Assembly: GCA_905234125.1 (NCBI GenBank)
Contig: CAJOGQ010000030.1
Span: forward strand, 6,670 to 47,584
DNA from: an uncultured Bacteroidaceae bacterium
GTDB taxonomy: Bacteria > Bacteroidota > Bacteroidia > Bacteroidales > Bacteroidaceae
Direction of reading: 5' to 3'
Length of the DNA: 40,915 nucleotides
Part shown: piece after piece, positions 32,840 to 40,631 of the stretch
How the letters are laid out: each line of letters opens with the position of its first letter
Position numbering within the stretch: the stretch's first letter is position 1
Notes under the pieces: model-generated
What the model was told of the DNA's origin: nothing
Database searches by the model: none
What the model saw: the letters and a program-made list of their open reading frames with translations, nothing else
Position numbers and translations under genes: made by a program

Positions 32840-34012
32840 ATGATGTTACTCGAAAGTGTTTCCACAATGGATTTCATAGGGTCAAAGATTGTCGACTTCC
32901 TTACCTACACTGGTTTTGCCAATGTGGAGTGGGCCAACATCATCATGATTGCTGTGGGTGCTTTCTTCATTTGGCTGGCCATCAAGAAGGACTTCGAACC
33001 TTTGCTCCTCATCCCGATTGGTCTTGGCATCATTCTGGGAAATATCCCGTTCAAGGCGGCAGGTCTTGAAATCGGTCTCTACGAGGACAACTCCGTGCTG
33101 AACATCTTCTATCAGGGTGTTCGTCTCGGTTGGTATCCTCCTCTCGTGTTCCTCGGCATTGGTGCCATGACAGATTTTGGCGCCCTCATTGCCAATCCCA
33201 AACTCATGCTCATCGGAGCTGCCGCTCAGTTCGGTATCTTTGGTGCCTACATGATTGCTTTGGCGATGGGCTTCGAACCCAACCAAGCTGCAGGTATTGC
33301 TATCATTGGTGGTGCTGATGGTCCTACTGCCATCTTCTTGTCCAGCAAGTTGAGTCCTAACCTCATGGGAGCCATCGCCGTGTGTGCTTATTCCTACATG
33401 GCGCTCGTGCCAGTCATTCAGCCAGGTGTCATGAAGTTGCTCACCACCAAGGCTCAGCGTCAGATTAAGATGAAGCCTGCACGTCAGGTGAGTCAGACAG
33501 AGAAGATGCTCTTCCCCATCGTGGGTCTGCTTATCACGACTTTCATCGTGCCTTCTGGTCTGCCTCTGCTGGGTATGCTCTTCTTTGGTAACTTGCTGAA
33601 GGAATCCACCAAGACCACTCGTCTGGCCAAGACAGCAGGTAGCGCACTCAACGACATCGTGGTGATGCTCCTCGGTCTCACTGTGGGTTGCTCCACTCAG
33701 GCTTCTGAGTTCCTCACTTTGGCTACTGTGAAGATTTTTGCCCTTGGTGCATTTGCCTTCATCATCGCTACTGCCAGCGGTGTCATCTTCGTTCACATCA
33801 TGAACATCTTTTTGCCTAAAGGCCAGAAGCTCAATCCGCTCATTGGTAATGCAGGTGTGTCTGCTGTGCCTATGGCTGCACGTATCTCGCAGAACGAAGG
33901 TCTCAAGGCCGATCCTCACAACTTCCTCCTCATGCACGCTATGGGACCCAATGTGGCAGGTGTGATTGGTTCAGCTGTCGCAGCAGGTGTACTGCTTGGT
34001 TTCCTCTCGTAA
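32840..34012 (+). CDS. sodium ion-translocating decarboxylase beta subunit (OadB/MmdB family)
   Basis: The 390-residue inner membrane protein has about ten hydrophobic segments. Conserved family regions are GLGIILGNIP, FLGIGAMTDFGALIANPKL (the Asp in membrane segment IIIa needed for Na+ transport), GGADGPTAIFLSSKLSPNLMGAIAVCAYSYMALVPVIQP and NPLIGNAGVSAVPMAARISQ near the C-terminus. It decarboxylates carboxybiotin and exports Na+, conserving energy from succinate-to-propionate fermentation. Alternative start codons exist within the first ten residues. It is the last gene of the operon. Confidence 0.93.
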   Translation: MMLLESVSTMDFIGSKIVDFLTYTGFANVEWANIIMIAVGAFFIWLAIKKDFEPLLLIPIGLGIILGNIPFKAAGLEIGLYEDNSVLNIFYQGVRLGWYPPLVFLGIGAMTDFGALIANPKLMLIGAAAQFGIFGAYMIALAMGFEPNQAAGIAIIGGADGPTAIFLSSKLSPNLMGAIAVCAYSYMALVPVIQPGVMKLLTTKAQRQIKMKPARQVSQTEKMLFPIVGLLITTFIVPSGLPLLGMLFFGNLLKESTKTTRLAKTAGSALNDIVVMLLGLTVGCSTQASEFLTLATVKIFALGAFAFIIATASGVIFVHIMNIFLPKGQKLNPLIGNAGVSAVPMAARISQNEGLKADPHNFLLMHAMGPNVAGVIGSAVAAGVLLGFLS

Positions 34013-34041
34013 AAAGGAACTTACACATTATTATATATAAT

Positions 34042-34075
34042 AGGGGACACTCCGAATGGAAGTGCCCCCTGTTTT
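34042..34075 (+). terminator. terminator of the propionate-pathway operon
   Basis: A 10-bp stem with one A:C mismatch (34042-34051 with 34061-34070) followed by GTTTTT, about 30 bp after the stop codon. Confidence 0.8.
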
Positions 34076-34085
34076 TATGTGTGTT

Positions 34086-34123
34086 GTTGAATCGTCTGTT
34101 TGTAAGCAGTTGAATCGTCTGTT
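34086..34123. repeat. 15-bp direct repeat between convergent operons
   Basis: GTTGAATCGTCTGTT occurs at 34086-34100 and 34109-34123, 23 bp apart, with a degenerate GTTGAGCGT following. No function is apparent. Confidence 0.7.
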
Positions 34124-34148
34124 GTATGCTGTTGAGCGTATGCTCAGG

Positions 34149-35330
34149 CTATCTTAACTCCTCGTCCGTGTAGCCTTCTGGCAACTTGCGACAGTTGTAG
34201 AGGCTGGCCATGATTTCGCCGTAAGCTCCAGCGGAGAGGATGGCGAGCAAGTCACCCCGATGGGTCTTGGGCAAGAGGATGTCCTTGTCGAAGGTGTCAG
34301 ATGACTCGCAGATGGGACCCACTACGTCGTATTTCAGAGGGTCGAGAGATGACTCAGCCGTGAGGTTGATGATGCGGTGATGGGCATCGTACAGGGCTGG
34401 ACGGATGAGGTCTGTGAAGCCTGCATCGACAATAGCGAATCGCTTGATGGCATTCTCTTTCACGTAGTTGACTTTCGTGATGAGGGCACCACATTGAGCC
34501 ACGACTGCACGACCGAGTTCGAAGTGGACGGTCTGTCCTGGACGTAGTTTCAAGTACTTCTCATACACGGTAAAGTAATCCTTGAAGTTGGGGATTGGAT
34601 TTCCCTGAGGATCAGCGTAATCCACACCCAAACCACCACCAACATTGATAATGTCTATATGGATGCCCTGTGCCTCTAAACGGTCTTGCAACTCGTTGAT
34701 GCGATGGGCGAGCGCAATGAAGTCGTCCATCTCCAAGATTTGTGAACCGATATGGAAATGCAGTCCCTTGAACTGCACGTTCTTCATTTCTTGTGCCAGA
34801 TGGATAACCTTCTCCATGTCCTGCATGTCTATGCCGAACTTGTTTTCAGCCAAGCCTGTTGTGATATGTGCATGAGTGTGGGCTCCCACGTTAGGATTAA
34901 TGCGGAAGCAGATGGTGGCCACCTTGCCCTTGCGCTGGGCTATTTCGTTGATTACTTCCAGTTCTGGGATGCTTTCCACGTTGAAGCAGAAGATGTTCTT
35001 GTCGAGTCCCAGCTCAATTTCCCAATCGCTTTTGCCCACGCCGGCAAAGACAATCTTGTTGGCAGGGAAACCTGCTTTGAGCACTTGTTCTATTTCGCCA
35101 CCCGACACGCAGTCGATGCCCAATCCTGCCTCGTTGATGACCTTGAGCACCTTGAGGTTGGCATTGGCCTTCACGGCGAAGTGGACAAAATAGTTGTCGT
35201 GTTTCTTTATCTCTGTGTTGATGGCGTCAAGTGTCTGACGCAGGATGTTTGTGTCATAATAGTAGAAAGGAGTGCGGATGTCCGCAAACCTTTCTACTGG
35301 AAATGCTATAGTTGCCATGTTTTTATTCAT
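34149..35330 (-). CDS. lysA: diaminopimelate decarboxylase
   Basis: The 393-residue PLP enzyme catalyses the last step of lysine synthesis. Visible: YFVHFAVKANANLKVLK (PLP lysine, around residue 54), GIDCVSGGEIEQVLKAGFP, RINPNVGAHTHAHITTGLAENKFGI, GLHFHIGSQI, NVGGGLGVDY, and the active-site cysteine in GPICESSDTFDKD (around 330-342). The first ATG overlaps the lysC stop by 8 bp; a second ATG at 35318 avoids the overlap and is equally possible. It forms a coupled pair with lysC. Confidence 0.95.
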   Translation of the reverse strand: MNKNMATIAFPVERFADIRTPFYYYDTNILRQTLDAINTEIKKHDNYFVHFAVKANANLKVLKVINEAGLGIDCVSGGEIEQVLKAGFPANKIVFAGVGKSDWEIELGLDKNIFCFNVESIPELEVINEIAQRKGKVATICFRINPNVGAHTHAHITTGLAENKFGIDMQDMEKVIHLAQEMKNVQFKGLHFHIGSQILEMDDFIALAHRINELQDRLEAQGIHIDIINVGGGLGVDYADPQGNPIPNFKDYFTVYEKYLKLRPGQTVHFELGRAVVAQCGALITKVNYVKENAIKRFAIVDAGFTDLIRPALYDAHHRIINLTAESSLDPLKYDVVGPICESSDTFDKDILLPKTHRGDLLAILSAGAYGEIMASLYNCRKLPEGYTDEELR

Positions 35331-36639
35331 TAAACAGATGGTCGGAGAGTGATTGCAAAGCCTTCTTCTTGTCTTCTGCCGAGATGAGGAAGGAGATGTT
35401 GTGGTTGGAGCCGCCGTATGAAATCATGCGGACAGGAATATCCTTGAGTGCCTCTGTGGCCTTGCTCTCGAAGCCCACGTTCTCAGCGTCGAGGTCGCCC
35501 ACCACGCAGATTATGCACATGTCCGTATCGACGTGCACATGTCCAAACTTCTTGAGTTCGTTCACGATGGAATCGAGGTGGGTGATGTTGTCGATGGACA
35601 TGCTCACGCCCACTTCGGAGGTGGCAATCATGTCGATGGAAGTCTTGTAAGACTCAAAGATTTCGAACACTTTGCGCAGGAATCCGTAGGCCAGCAACAT
35701 GCGTGAAGAGGTGATCTTGATGGCCGTGATGTTGTCTTTGGCAGCCACAGCTTTAATCTTTCCACGTTCGGTCTCGTTGCTGATGACGGTGCCAGGAGCT
35801 GTTGGATCCATCGTGTTGAGCAACTTCACGGGGATGCCTGCATACTTGGCTGGCTGCACACAGGTGGGGTGCAGAATCTTGGCACCAAAGTAGGCCAGTT
35901 CAGCAGCCTCCTCGAAGTGAAGATGCTGGATGGGTGATGTGTGCTCCACAAAGCGTGGGTCGTTGTTGTGCATGCCGTCGATGTCTGTCCAGATCTGAAT
36001 CTCAGATGCACTCACAGCGGCGCCGATGAGGGAGGCCGTGTAGTCAGAGCCACCACGTTGCAGGTTGTCAATCTCGCCGTAGGCATTACGGCAGATGAAA
36101 CCCTGGGTGATGTAGATTTCCTTGCCTGGATTCTCATCGAGTTGCACCTTGATTTTCTCACGAATATACTCGAGGTCTGGCTCAGAGTTCTTGTCTGTGC
36201 GCATGAACTCCAGAGCAGGAATGAGGGCGGCGTTGTAGCCCTGCTCGATGAGGTAGTTGGTCACCATGTTGGTGGAGATGATTTCGCCCTGGGCCACGAT
36301 GATCTTCTCTTCAAACATCGTGAAGATGCCCTTGGTGAATGAACGCAGGTAGTCGAACTCCTCCTTCAGGAAGGTGGATGTCTGCTGTTTCATCTCAGGG
36401 GTGGAGTAGAGTTCCTCCACGTGCTTCTTATATTTGCGTTCGAGCGCATTGATGGTCTCGTTCGCTCCTTCAGGATTCTTCTTGTAGAGATAGTCGGAGA
36501 TTTCTACCAGTGAATTGGTAGTGCCCGACATAGCCGAGAGCACGACAATCTTCTGCTCACCGTCGGTGATGAGTTTCACGACATCCTTCATTCGCTGAGG
36601 GGTGCCCACGGAGGTTCCGCCAAACTTAAGTACTTTCAT
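35323..36639 (-). CDS. lysC: aspartate kinase
   Basis: In this 438-residue protein MKVLKFGGTSVG is the amino-acid-kinase nucleotide motif, ERKYKKHVEELY and GRGGSDYTASL-type QRGGSDYTASLIGAAVSA follow, then GAKILHPTCVQPA. The C-terminal 140 residues hold two ACT domains (ITAIKITSSRMLLAYGFLRKVFEIFE and MCIICVVGDLDAENVGFE), expected to give feedback control by an end product. There is no homoserine dehydrogenase fusion. It commits aspartate to the lysine/threonine/methionine family, and is followed directly by lysA. Confidence 0.95.
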   Translation of the reverse strand: MKVLKFGGTSVGTPQRMKDVVKLITDGEQKIVVLSAMSGTTNSLVEISDYLYKKNPEGANETINALERKYKKHVEELYSTPEMKQQTSTFLKEEFDYLRSFTKGIFTMFEEKIIVAQGEIISTNMVTNYLIEQGYNAALIPALEFMRTDKNSEPDLEYIREKIKVQLDENPGKEIYITQGFICRNAYGEIDNLQRGGSDYTASLIGAAVSASEIQIWTDIDGMHNNDPRFVEHTSPIQHLHFEEAAELAYFGAKILHPTCVQPAKYAGIPVKLLNTMDPTAPGTVISNETERGKIKAVAAKDNITAIKITSSRMLLAYGFLRKVFEIFESYKTSIDMIATSEVGVSMSIDNITHLDSIVNELKKFGHVHVDTDMCIICVVGDLDAENVGFESKATEALKDIPVRMISYGGSNHNISFLISAEDKKKALQSLSDHLFNE

Positions 36640-36663
36640 AATATATAATATGTGTATTGCTTT

Positions 36664-37371
36664 TTAGTCTAATTCTTCTGTTGTCTCTTGTTCTTCTGAT
36701 GGAGGGGTAGTCACCTCGGTCAGCTGATGATTCTCGCAGGTCAGCTGTCGGCCAGGGAACTGCTCCAGCAGCGTCAGGTTGTGGGTGATCATCACCACCG
36801 TGCTGCCTGCCTTGCTGATTTGTTGCAGCAGTTCCACGATTTGTCGGCTGGTCTCTGCATCGAGGTTTCCCGTTGGCTCATCGGCAAGGATGAGTTTGGG
36901 GTTGTTCAGGATGGCACGAGCGATGACGATGCGCTGTTGTTCTCCTCCTGAGAGTTCCGAAGGCATCTTGTAGCCCTTCGTGGCCATTCCCACCAGTTCG
37001 AGTACGTCGCTGATGCGCTGGTTGATGTCCACCTTGTTCTTCCATCCTGTGGCCTTCAGCACGAATCGCAGGTTGGCATCCACCGTGCGGTCGGTCAGCA
37101 GTTGGAAGTCCTGGAAGATGATGCCCAGCTTCTTTCTGAGTTCAGGCAGATGGCGACGTTTCAGTTCCGTCATGTTGTAGTCCATCACCCTTGCCTCGCC
37201 TTCCTTCACAGGCAGTTCGCCGTAGAGGGTCTTGAGGAAGGAGCTCTTGCCTGTGCCCACCTTGCCCGTCAGATAGACGAATTCTCCTTCGCCAATCTGC
37301 ACGTTCACATCCTGCAAGACCAGTTGCGAGTCCTGATAGACATTGACATCCTTATAATCAATCAGATTCAC
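36664..37371 (-). CDS. ftsE: FtsE-like ABC transporter ATP-binding protein
   Basis: GTG at 37371 is preferred as the start (product begins with NLIDYKDVNVYQDSQLVLQDV after the initiator, about 235 residues) because homologues in this order begin near LIDYKDV; an in-frame TTG at 37401 would add ten residues read from a heptamer array. Seen: Walker A GKVGTGKSS, Q-loop IIFQDFQLL, signature LSGGEQQR, Walker B LILADEPTGNLD, switch His in MITHN. FtsE with FtsX controls septal cell wall hydrolysis at division; no ftsX is adjacent, so a different membrane partner is possible. It lies between hisIE and lysC in one orientation. Confidence 0.85.
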   Translation of the reverse strand: MNLIDYKDVNVYQDSQLVLQDVNVQIGEGEFVYLTGKVGTGKSSFLKTLYGELPVKEGEARVMDYNMTELKRRHLPELRKKLGIIFQDFQLLTDRTVDANLRFVLKATGWKNKVDINQRISDVLELVGMATKGYKMPSELSGGEQQRIVIARAILNNPKLILADEPTGNLDAETSRQIVELLQQISKAGSTVVMITHNLTLLEQFPGRQLTCENHQLTEVTTPPSEEQETTEELD

Positions 37372-37373
37372 CT

Positions 37374-37408
37374 TTTTTAATTTATAATTTATAATTGACA
37401 ATATATAA
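37374..37408. repeat. heptamer array, TTTATAA type
   Basis: Five in-phase units TTTTTAA, TTTATAA, TTTATAA, TTGACAA, TATATAA. The array reaches to within 2 bp of the preferred ftsE start codon (minus strand). Confidence 0.8.
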
Positions 37409-37453
37409 TAGCCATGCGGATTGCTTGTCGGTTGGCTTGCATCGCGTTAGCCT
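37409..37453. repeat. fixed spacer between two heptamer arrays, with shared 18-bp motif
   Basis: 45 bp of non-periodic sequence are flanked on both sides by 7-bp arrays. Bases 37435-37452 (GCTTGCATCGCGTTAGCC) recur with one mismatch at 40612-40629, again next to a heptamer array. Confidence 0.8.
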
Positions 37454-37488
37454 ATTATATATTATACATTATATATTGTACATTAGTG
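37454..37488. repeat. heptamer array, ATTATAY type
   Basis: Five in-phase units ATTATAT, ATTATAC, ATTATAT, ATTGTAC, ATTAGTG. The last unit contains the hisIE stop codon (minus strand, 37485-37483). Confidence 0.88.
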
Positions 37489-38094
37489 TTTATGCCAATT
37501 GGGGTCGTGGCGTTCGGCCAGTTCCGCAGCCAGGTCTTCGATGGTCAATCCCTTCGAGGTGAGCAGCACGATAAGGTGGTAGAGCATGTCCGATGCCTCA
37601 TACACCAGGCGTTCGTTGTTGTTGGCCACAGCCTCGATGACTGCCTCCAAAGCCTCTTCGCCCACTTTCTGTGCCATGCGGTGACAGCCGTCCTTGAAGA
37701 GGGAAGTGGTGTAACTGCCTTCGGGCATCTCCTCATGACGCTTCTCGATGAAACGCTGCAGCTCCACCAAGAACATGATGGGGTTGTCGTTCTTCTCGTT
37801 CCAGCAGGTGTCGGCACCCGTGTGGCACACAGGCCCTACAGGGTTGGCCTTGATGAGCAGGGTGTCTTGGTCGCAGTCGTTCAGAATCTCCACCACGTTG
37901 AGGAAGTTGCCGCTCGTCTCGCCCTTTGTCCAGAGCGTCTGACGGGTGCGGCTATAGAAAGTCACCTTGCCGGTCTCTACGGTCTTCTTGTATGCCTCCT
38001 CGTTCATGAAGCCGAGCATCAGCACCTTCAGCGTCTTGGCATCCTGCACGATGGCTGGCACCAGACCGTCCATTTTCTTGAAATCGATTTCCAT
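37483..38094 (-). CDS. hisIE: bifunctional phosphoribosyl-AMP cyclohydrolase / phosphoribosyl-ATP pyrophosphatase
   Basis: The product has 203 residues. Residues 1-115 are the HisI domain (VPAIVQDAKTLKVLMLGFMNEEAY, VTFYSRTRQTLWTKGETSGN, metal-binding CDQDTLLIKANPVGPVCHTG). Residues about 116-203 are the HisE domain (LQRFIEKRHEEMPEGSYTTSLF, KVGEEALEAVIEA, EASDMLYHLIVLL). It performs steps 2 and 3 of histidine synthesis. It is the last his gene in this operon segment, directly after hisF. Confidence 0.95.
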   Translation of the reverse strand: MEIDFKKMDGLVPAIVQDAKTLKVLMLGFMNEEAYKKTVETGKVTFYSRTRQTLWTKGETSGNFLNVVEILNDCDQDTLLIKANPVGPVCHTGADTCWNEKNDNPIMFLVELQRFIEKRHEEMPEGSYTTSLFKDGCHRMAQKVGEEALEAVIEAVANNNERLVYEASDMLYHLIVLLTSKGLTIEDLAAELAERHDPNWHKH

Positions 38095-38101
38095 TTTATA
38101 T

Positions 38102-38115
38102 ATTTTACATTTTAC
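38102..38115. repeat. two-unit heptamer repeat ATTTTAC
   Basis: Two perfect copies of ATTTTAC, followed by the degenerate ATCGTCA, sit in the 25-bp spacer between hisF and hisIE. Short, so weak on its own. Confidence 0.5.
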
Positions 38116-38119
38116 ATCG

Positions 38120-38911
38120 TCAGATTCTTACATTCACGCCCTCACTTCTCAGATATTGTTTCAGTTCGGGAATGGGTATTTCGCCAAAGTGGAACACGCT
38201 GGCAGCCAAAGCCGCGTCGCTGTGTCCGTTGATGAACGTGTCGCGGAAGTGTTCCTTCTTGCCAGCGCCGCCTGATGCAATCACAGGGATGGTCAGCGTA
38301 TCAGCCAATTTCCGAAGGGCTGCATCGGCAAATCCGTTTTTCACGCCGTCGTGATTCATCGACGTGAACAGAATCTCACCTGCACCTCTCTCATTCACCT
38401 CCTTTGCCCAGTCGAAGAGCTTGTATTCTGTGGGCACACGGCCACCATTCACGTAGCATCTCCAATCACCATCAATTCTGGGGTCTCCATTTTCATGCAC
38501 GGCATCATCTTCGCACTTCGCATCGATGGCCACCACACACACCTGACTGCCGAAGTTTTTCGCAATCTCGTCAATCAGTTCTGGCCGCCTCAGCGCAGCC
38601 GAGTTGATGCTCACCTTGTCGGCACCCGCATTCAGAAGCCTGTCCACATCAGCCAGTTCGTTGATGCCACCTCCCACCGTGAAGGGGATGTTGATTTCCT
38701 GAGCGATGCGCTTCACCAGTTCCGTGAACGTCTTCCTTCCCTCGTGCGAGGCCGTGATGTCAAGATACACCAATTCGTCGGCACCCTGCTCGCTGTAGAG
38801 CTTGCCCAGTTCGATGGGATCACCAGCCTGGCGCAGGTTCACGAAATTCGTGCCCTTCACCGTCTGTCCGTCCTTGATATCCAGACAAGGTATGATTCTC
38901 TTTGCTAACAT
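38120..38911 (-). CDS. hisF: imidazole glycerol phosphate synthase cyclase subunit
   Basis: The chosen start at 38911 gives [20 protein letters not shown], the normal HisF N-terminus with the first catalytic aspartate; an in-frame ATG 21 bp upstream would add residues read from repeat sequence. The (beta/alpha)8 barrel continues with [43 protein letters not shown] and [13 protein letters not shown]. The second catalytic Asp is in LFTSMNHDG. At 263 residues it is about the standard length; a moderate internal stretch ([16 protein letters not shown]) is also usual in Bacteroidetes. It works with HisH. Confidence 0.95.
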   Translation of the reverse strand: MLAKRIIPCLDIKDGQTVKGTNFVNLRQAGDPIELGKLYSEQGADELVYLDITASHEGRKTFTELVKRIAQEINIPFTVGGGINELADVDRLLNAGADKVSINSAALRRPELIDEIAKNFGSQVCVVAIDAKCEDDAVHENGDPRIDGDWRCYVNGGRVPTEYKLFDWAKEVNERGAGEILFTSMNHDGVKNGFADAALRKLADTLTIPVIASGGAGKKEHFRDTFINGHSDAALAASVFHFGEIPIPELKQYLRSEGVNVRI

Positions 38912-38920
38912 CTCTATTCT

Positions 38921-38955
38921 CTTAACTATCAACTGTCAACTATCAACTCTCAACT
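38921..38955. repeat. heptamer array between hisA and hisF
   Basis: Units CTTAACT, ATCAACT, GTCAACT, ATCAACT, CTCAACT on the plus strand. The hisA stop codon (38956-38954 on the minus strand) is formed partly by the last unit, and a degenerate sixth unit extends in phase to within 3 bp of the hisF ATG. Confidence 0.92.
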
Positions 38956-39676
38956 ATCCCAAGTATTTCTCCAGCTCCTCCATCTTTATCTTTCCCTCAT
39001 AAATCGCCTTGCCAAACACCACAGCAGGGATGCCAGCCGAGTTCAGCAGGTCGATGTCCTCGATGCAGCTCACGCCACCGCTGGCGATGAGATACAGATT
39101 GGGGAACTCCCTCATGATGTCCTCATACAGCTTCACGGCAGGCCCTTCCAGCATGCCGTCCTTGCTGATGTCGGTGCAGAGCACATTGTCCACACCCTTG
39201 GCCACATACCTGTGCAGGAAGGGCAGCAGCTCATCCTCCCCCTCTTCCTTCCAGCCGTTGATGCTGATGCGTCCGCCCTTCACGTCGGCGCCCAAGATGA
39301 TCTTGTTGTCGTTGTATTTCTCGAGCCAAGTCTCAAATAGCGCAGGATTCTTCACCGCTACACTGCCGATGGTCACCATTGTGGCACCGCTGGCAAAGGC
39401 CACGTCAATGTCCTCGTCCGTCTTGATGCCCCCGCCGAAGTCAATCACCAGGCTCGTGTGGTCGGCGATGCGTTCGATGGTCTTGTAGTTGACGATGTGC
39501 TGCGAGCGCGCACCATCCAAGTCCACTGTGTGCAGACGTCTGATGCCGTGAGCCTCAAACATCTTGGCCACCTCCAAAGGGTCCTCGTTATAGACCTTCT
39601 TCGTGTCGTAGTCGCCCTGAGTCAGACGCACGCACTTGCCATCAATAATATCTATTGCAGGAATTATCTCAATCAT
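38954..39676 (-). CDS. hisA: ProFAR isomerase
   Basis: This 240-residue (beta/alpha)8 isomerase catalyses step 4 of histidine synthesis. Seen: EIIPAIDIIDGKCVRLTQGDY (first catalytic Asp), LHTVDLDGA, VIDFGGGIKTDEDID, GATMVTIGSVAVKNP, ILGADVKGG, VLCTDISKDGMLEGP (second catalytic Asp), LIASGGVSCIEDI. It lies 8 bp after hisH and is closed by the heptamer array. Confidence 0.96.
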   Translation of the reverse strand: MIEIIPAIDIIDGKCVRLTQGDYDTKKVYNEDPLEVAKMFEAHGIRRLHTVDLDGARSQHIVNYKTIERIADHTSLVIDFGGGIKTDEDIDVAFASGATMVTIGSVAVKNPALFETWLEKYNDNKIILGADVKGGRISINGWKEEGEDELLPFLHRYVAKGVDNVLCTDISKDGMLEGPAVKLYEDIMREFPNLYLIASGGVSCIEDIDLLNSAGIPAVVFGKAIYEGKIKMEELEKYLG

Positions 39677-39684
39677 ATATTATT

Positions 39685-40293
39685 TTAACCCCTCATTTCT
39701 ATAAAGTTCTTCAAAATCCGTTCGCCCACCCGTCCGCTCTTCTCCGGATGGAACTGCGTGGCATAGAAATTATCCTTGTGCAGAGCCGAAGAGTAGGGGA
39801 GTGTGTAGTTTGTCGTCGCAATCGTCCAATCGCACAGAGGCACGTAGAAGCTGTGGATGAAATACACGAACTCAGGCTTCTCTGCTGAAGAGCCGAACCC
39901 CTTAAACAAGTCCGACTTCGTCTGCTCGATGGTATTCCACCCCATCTGAGGCACCTTGTCCTCATGCCGCTGAGGCTGGAACCGCTTCACGTCTACATCA
40001 AACACACCCAGGCAGTCTGTGTCCTGCTCCTCGCTGTGGCGACACAGCAGCTGCATGCCGATGCAGATGCCCAACACAGGCTGCTTCAGATTCACAATCA
40101 CCTCGTCCAGCCCGTGCGCCTTCAGATACGCCATCGTGCTGTGAGCCTCGCCCTGCCCAGGGAAAATCACACGGTCTGCCCTCCTGATCCTCTCCACATC
40201 GTCCGTCACCACAGGCTCAATGCCCAGCCGACGCACCGCATTCTCCACCGAACCGATGTTCCCCGCATTATATTTTACGATTGCTACATTCAT
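39685..40293 (-). CDS. hisH: imidazole glycerol phosphate synthase glutaminase subunit
   Basis: In this 202-residue class I glutamine amidotransferase the catalytic cysteine is in VLGICIGMQLLCRHSEE (around residue 76), and the His/Glu pair in FYATQFHPEKSG (around 182-186). The N-terminus VAIVKYNAGNIGSVENAVRRLG and VIFPGQGEAHSTM are typical. It supplies ammonia to HisF. It is the first gene of the his-ftsE-lys transcription unit and has a clear promoter just upstream. Confidence 0.96.
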   Translation of the reverse strand: MNVAIVKYNAGNIGSVENAVRRLGIEPVVTDDVERIRRADRVIFPGQGEAHSTMAYLKAHGLDEVIVNLKQPVLGICIGMQLLCRHSEEQDTDCLGVFDVDVKRFQPQRHEDKVPQMGWNTIEQTKSDLFKGFGSSAEKPEFVYFIHSFYVPLCDWTIATTNYTLPYSSALHKDNFYATQFHPEKSGRVGERILKNFIEMRG

Positions 40294-40315
40294 TATGCTT
40301 AACTAAAAAACGGCA

Positions 40316-40348
40316 CAAAGGTACGACTTTTCCACGACATACGCACAA
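40316..40348 (-). promoter_or_regulatory. promoter of the his-ftsE-lys gene run
   Basis: On the minus strand TTG (40348-40346), a 22-bp spacer and TACCTTTG (40323-40316), 23 bp before the hisH start codon. The leader is too short for a histidine attenuator. Confidence 0.75.
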
Positions 40349-40538
40349 TATTTAAATATAAAAGTGAAATTTTCACCCCTATTTTTCCCAATAAGATACC
40401 CCAAGGGAATCTTCATTCCTTCCCCCAATTTGCAAAAAACAAAATAACCGATAAACCAATTAACCTTTAGCAAAGTCACACGTCAGAATCCAATCTTCCT
40501 GATTGATATATGGTCAAACCACACCTGAAATGATGAAA

Positions 40539-40588
40539 AGGACATATAGATATGAAACACCCGTGTAGCGATGATGCCGCACGGGTGC
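40539..40588 (-). repeat. 50-bp dispersed hairpin element, copy 2
   Basis: On the minus strand it reads stem GCACCCGTG... with CACGGGTG, then the TTCATATCT-x-TATGTCCT tail, gapless and 45/50 identical to 29073-29122. Differences keep the stem paired (G:C or G:T changes). It points toward hisH, about 215 bp ahead of its -7 box. Confidence 0.85.
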
Positions 40589-40611
40589 CTTTTCATTGCA
40601 ACGCTCCTATT

Positions 40612-40629
40612 GCTTGCATCGCGTCAGCC
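40612..40629. repeat. 18-bp motif shared with 37435-37452
   Basis: GCTTGCATCGCGTCAGCC differs by one base from the motif at 37435. In both places a heptamer array begins within 2 bp on the same side, and that array overlaps the stop codon of a minus-strand gene. Confidence 0.8.
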
Positions 40630-40631
40630 CT

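Noticed and set aside
32882-33937. Minus-strand open frame of 351 codons inside the OadB-like gene
   Set aside because: His/Glu/Thr-rich shadow of a well supported membrane protein gene.
34149-34149. Terminator or riboswitch (lysine) upstream of lysC
   Set aside because: The spacer before lysC is only 24 bp, too short for a lysine riboswitch, and no hairpin is visible.
40294-40540. Histidine attenuator leader peptide
   Set aside because: The transcript start predicted from the -7 box leaves only about 15-20 bases before hisH, with no His-rich short frame.
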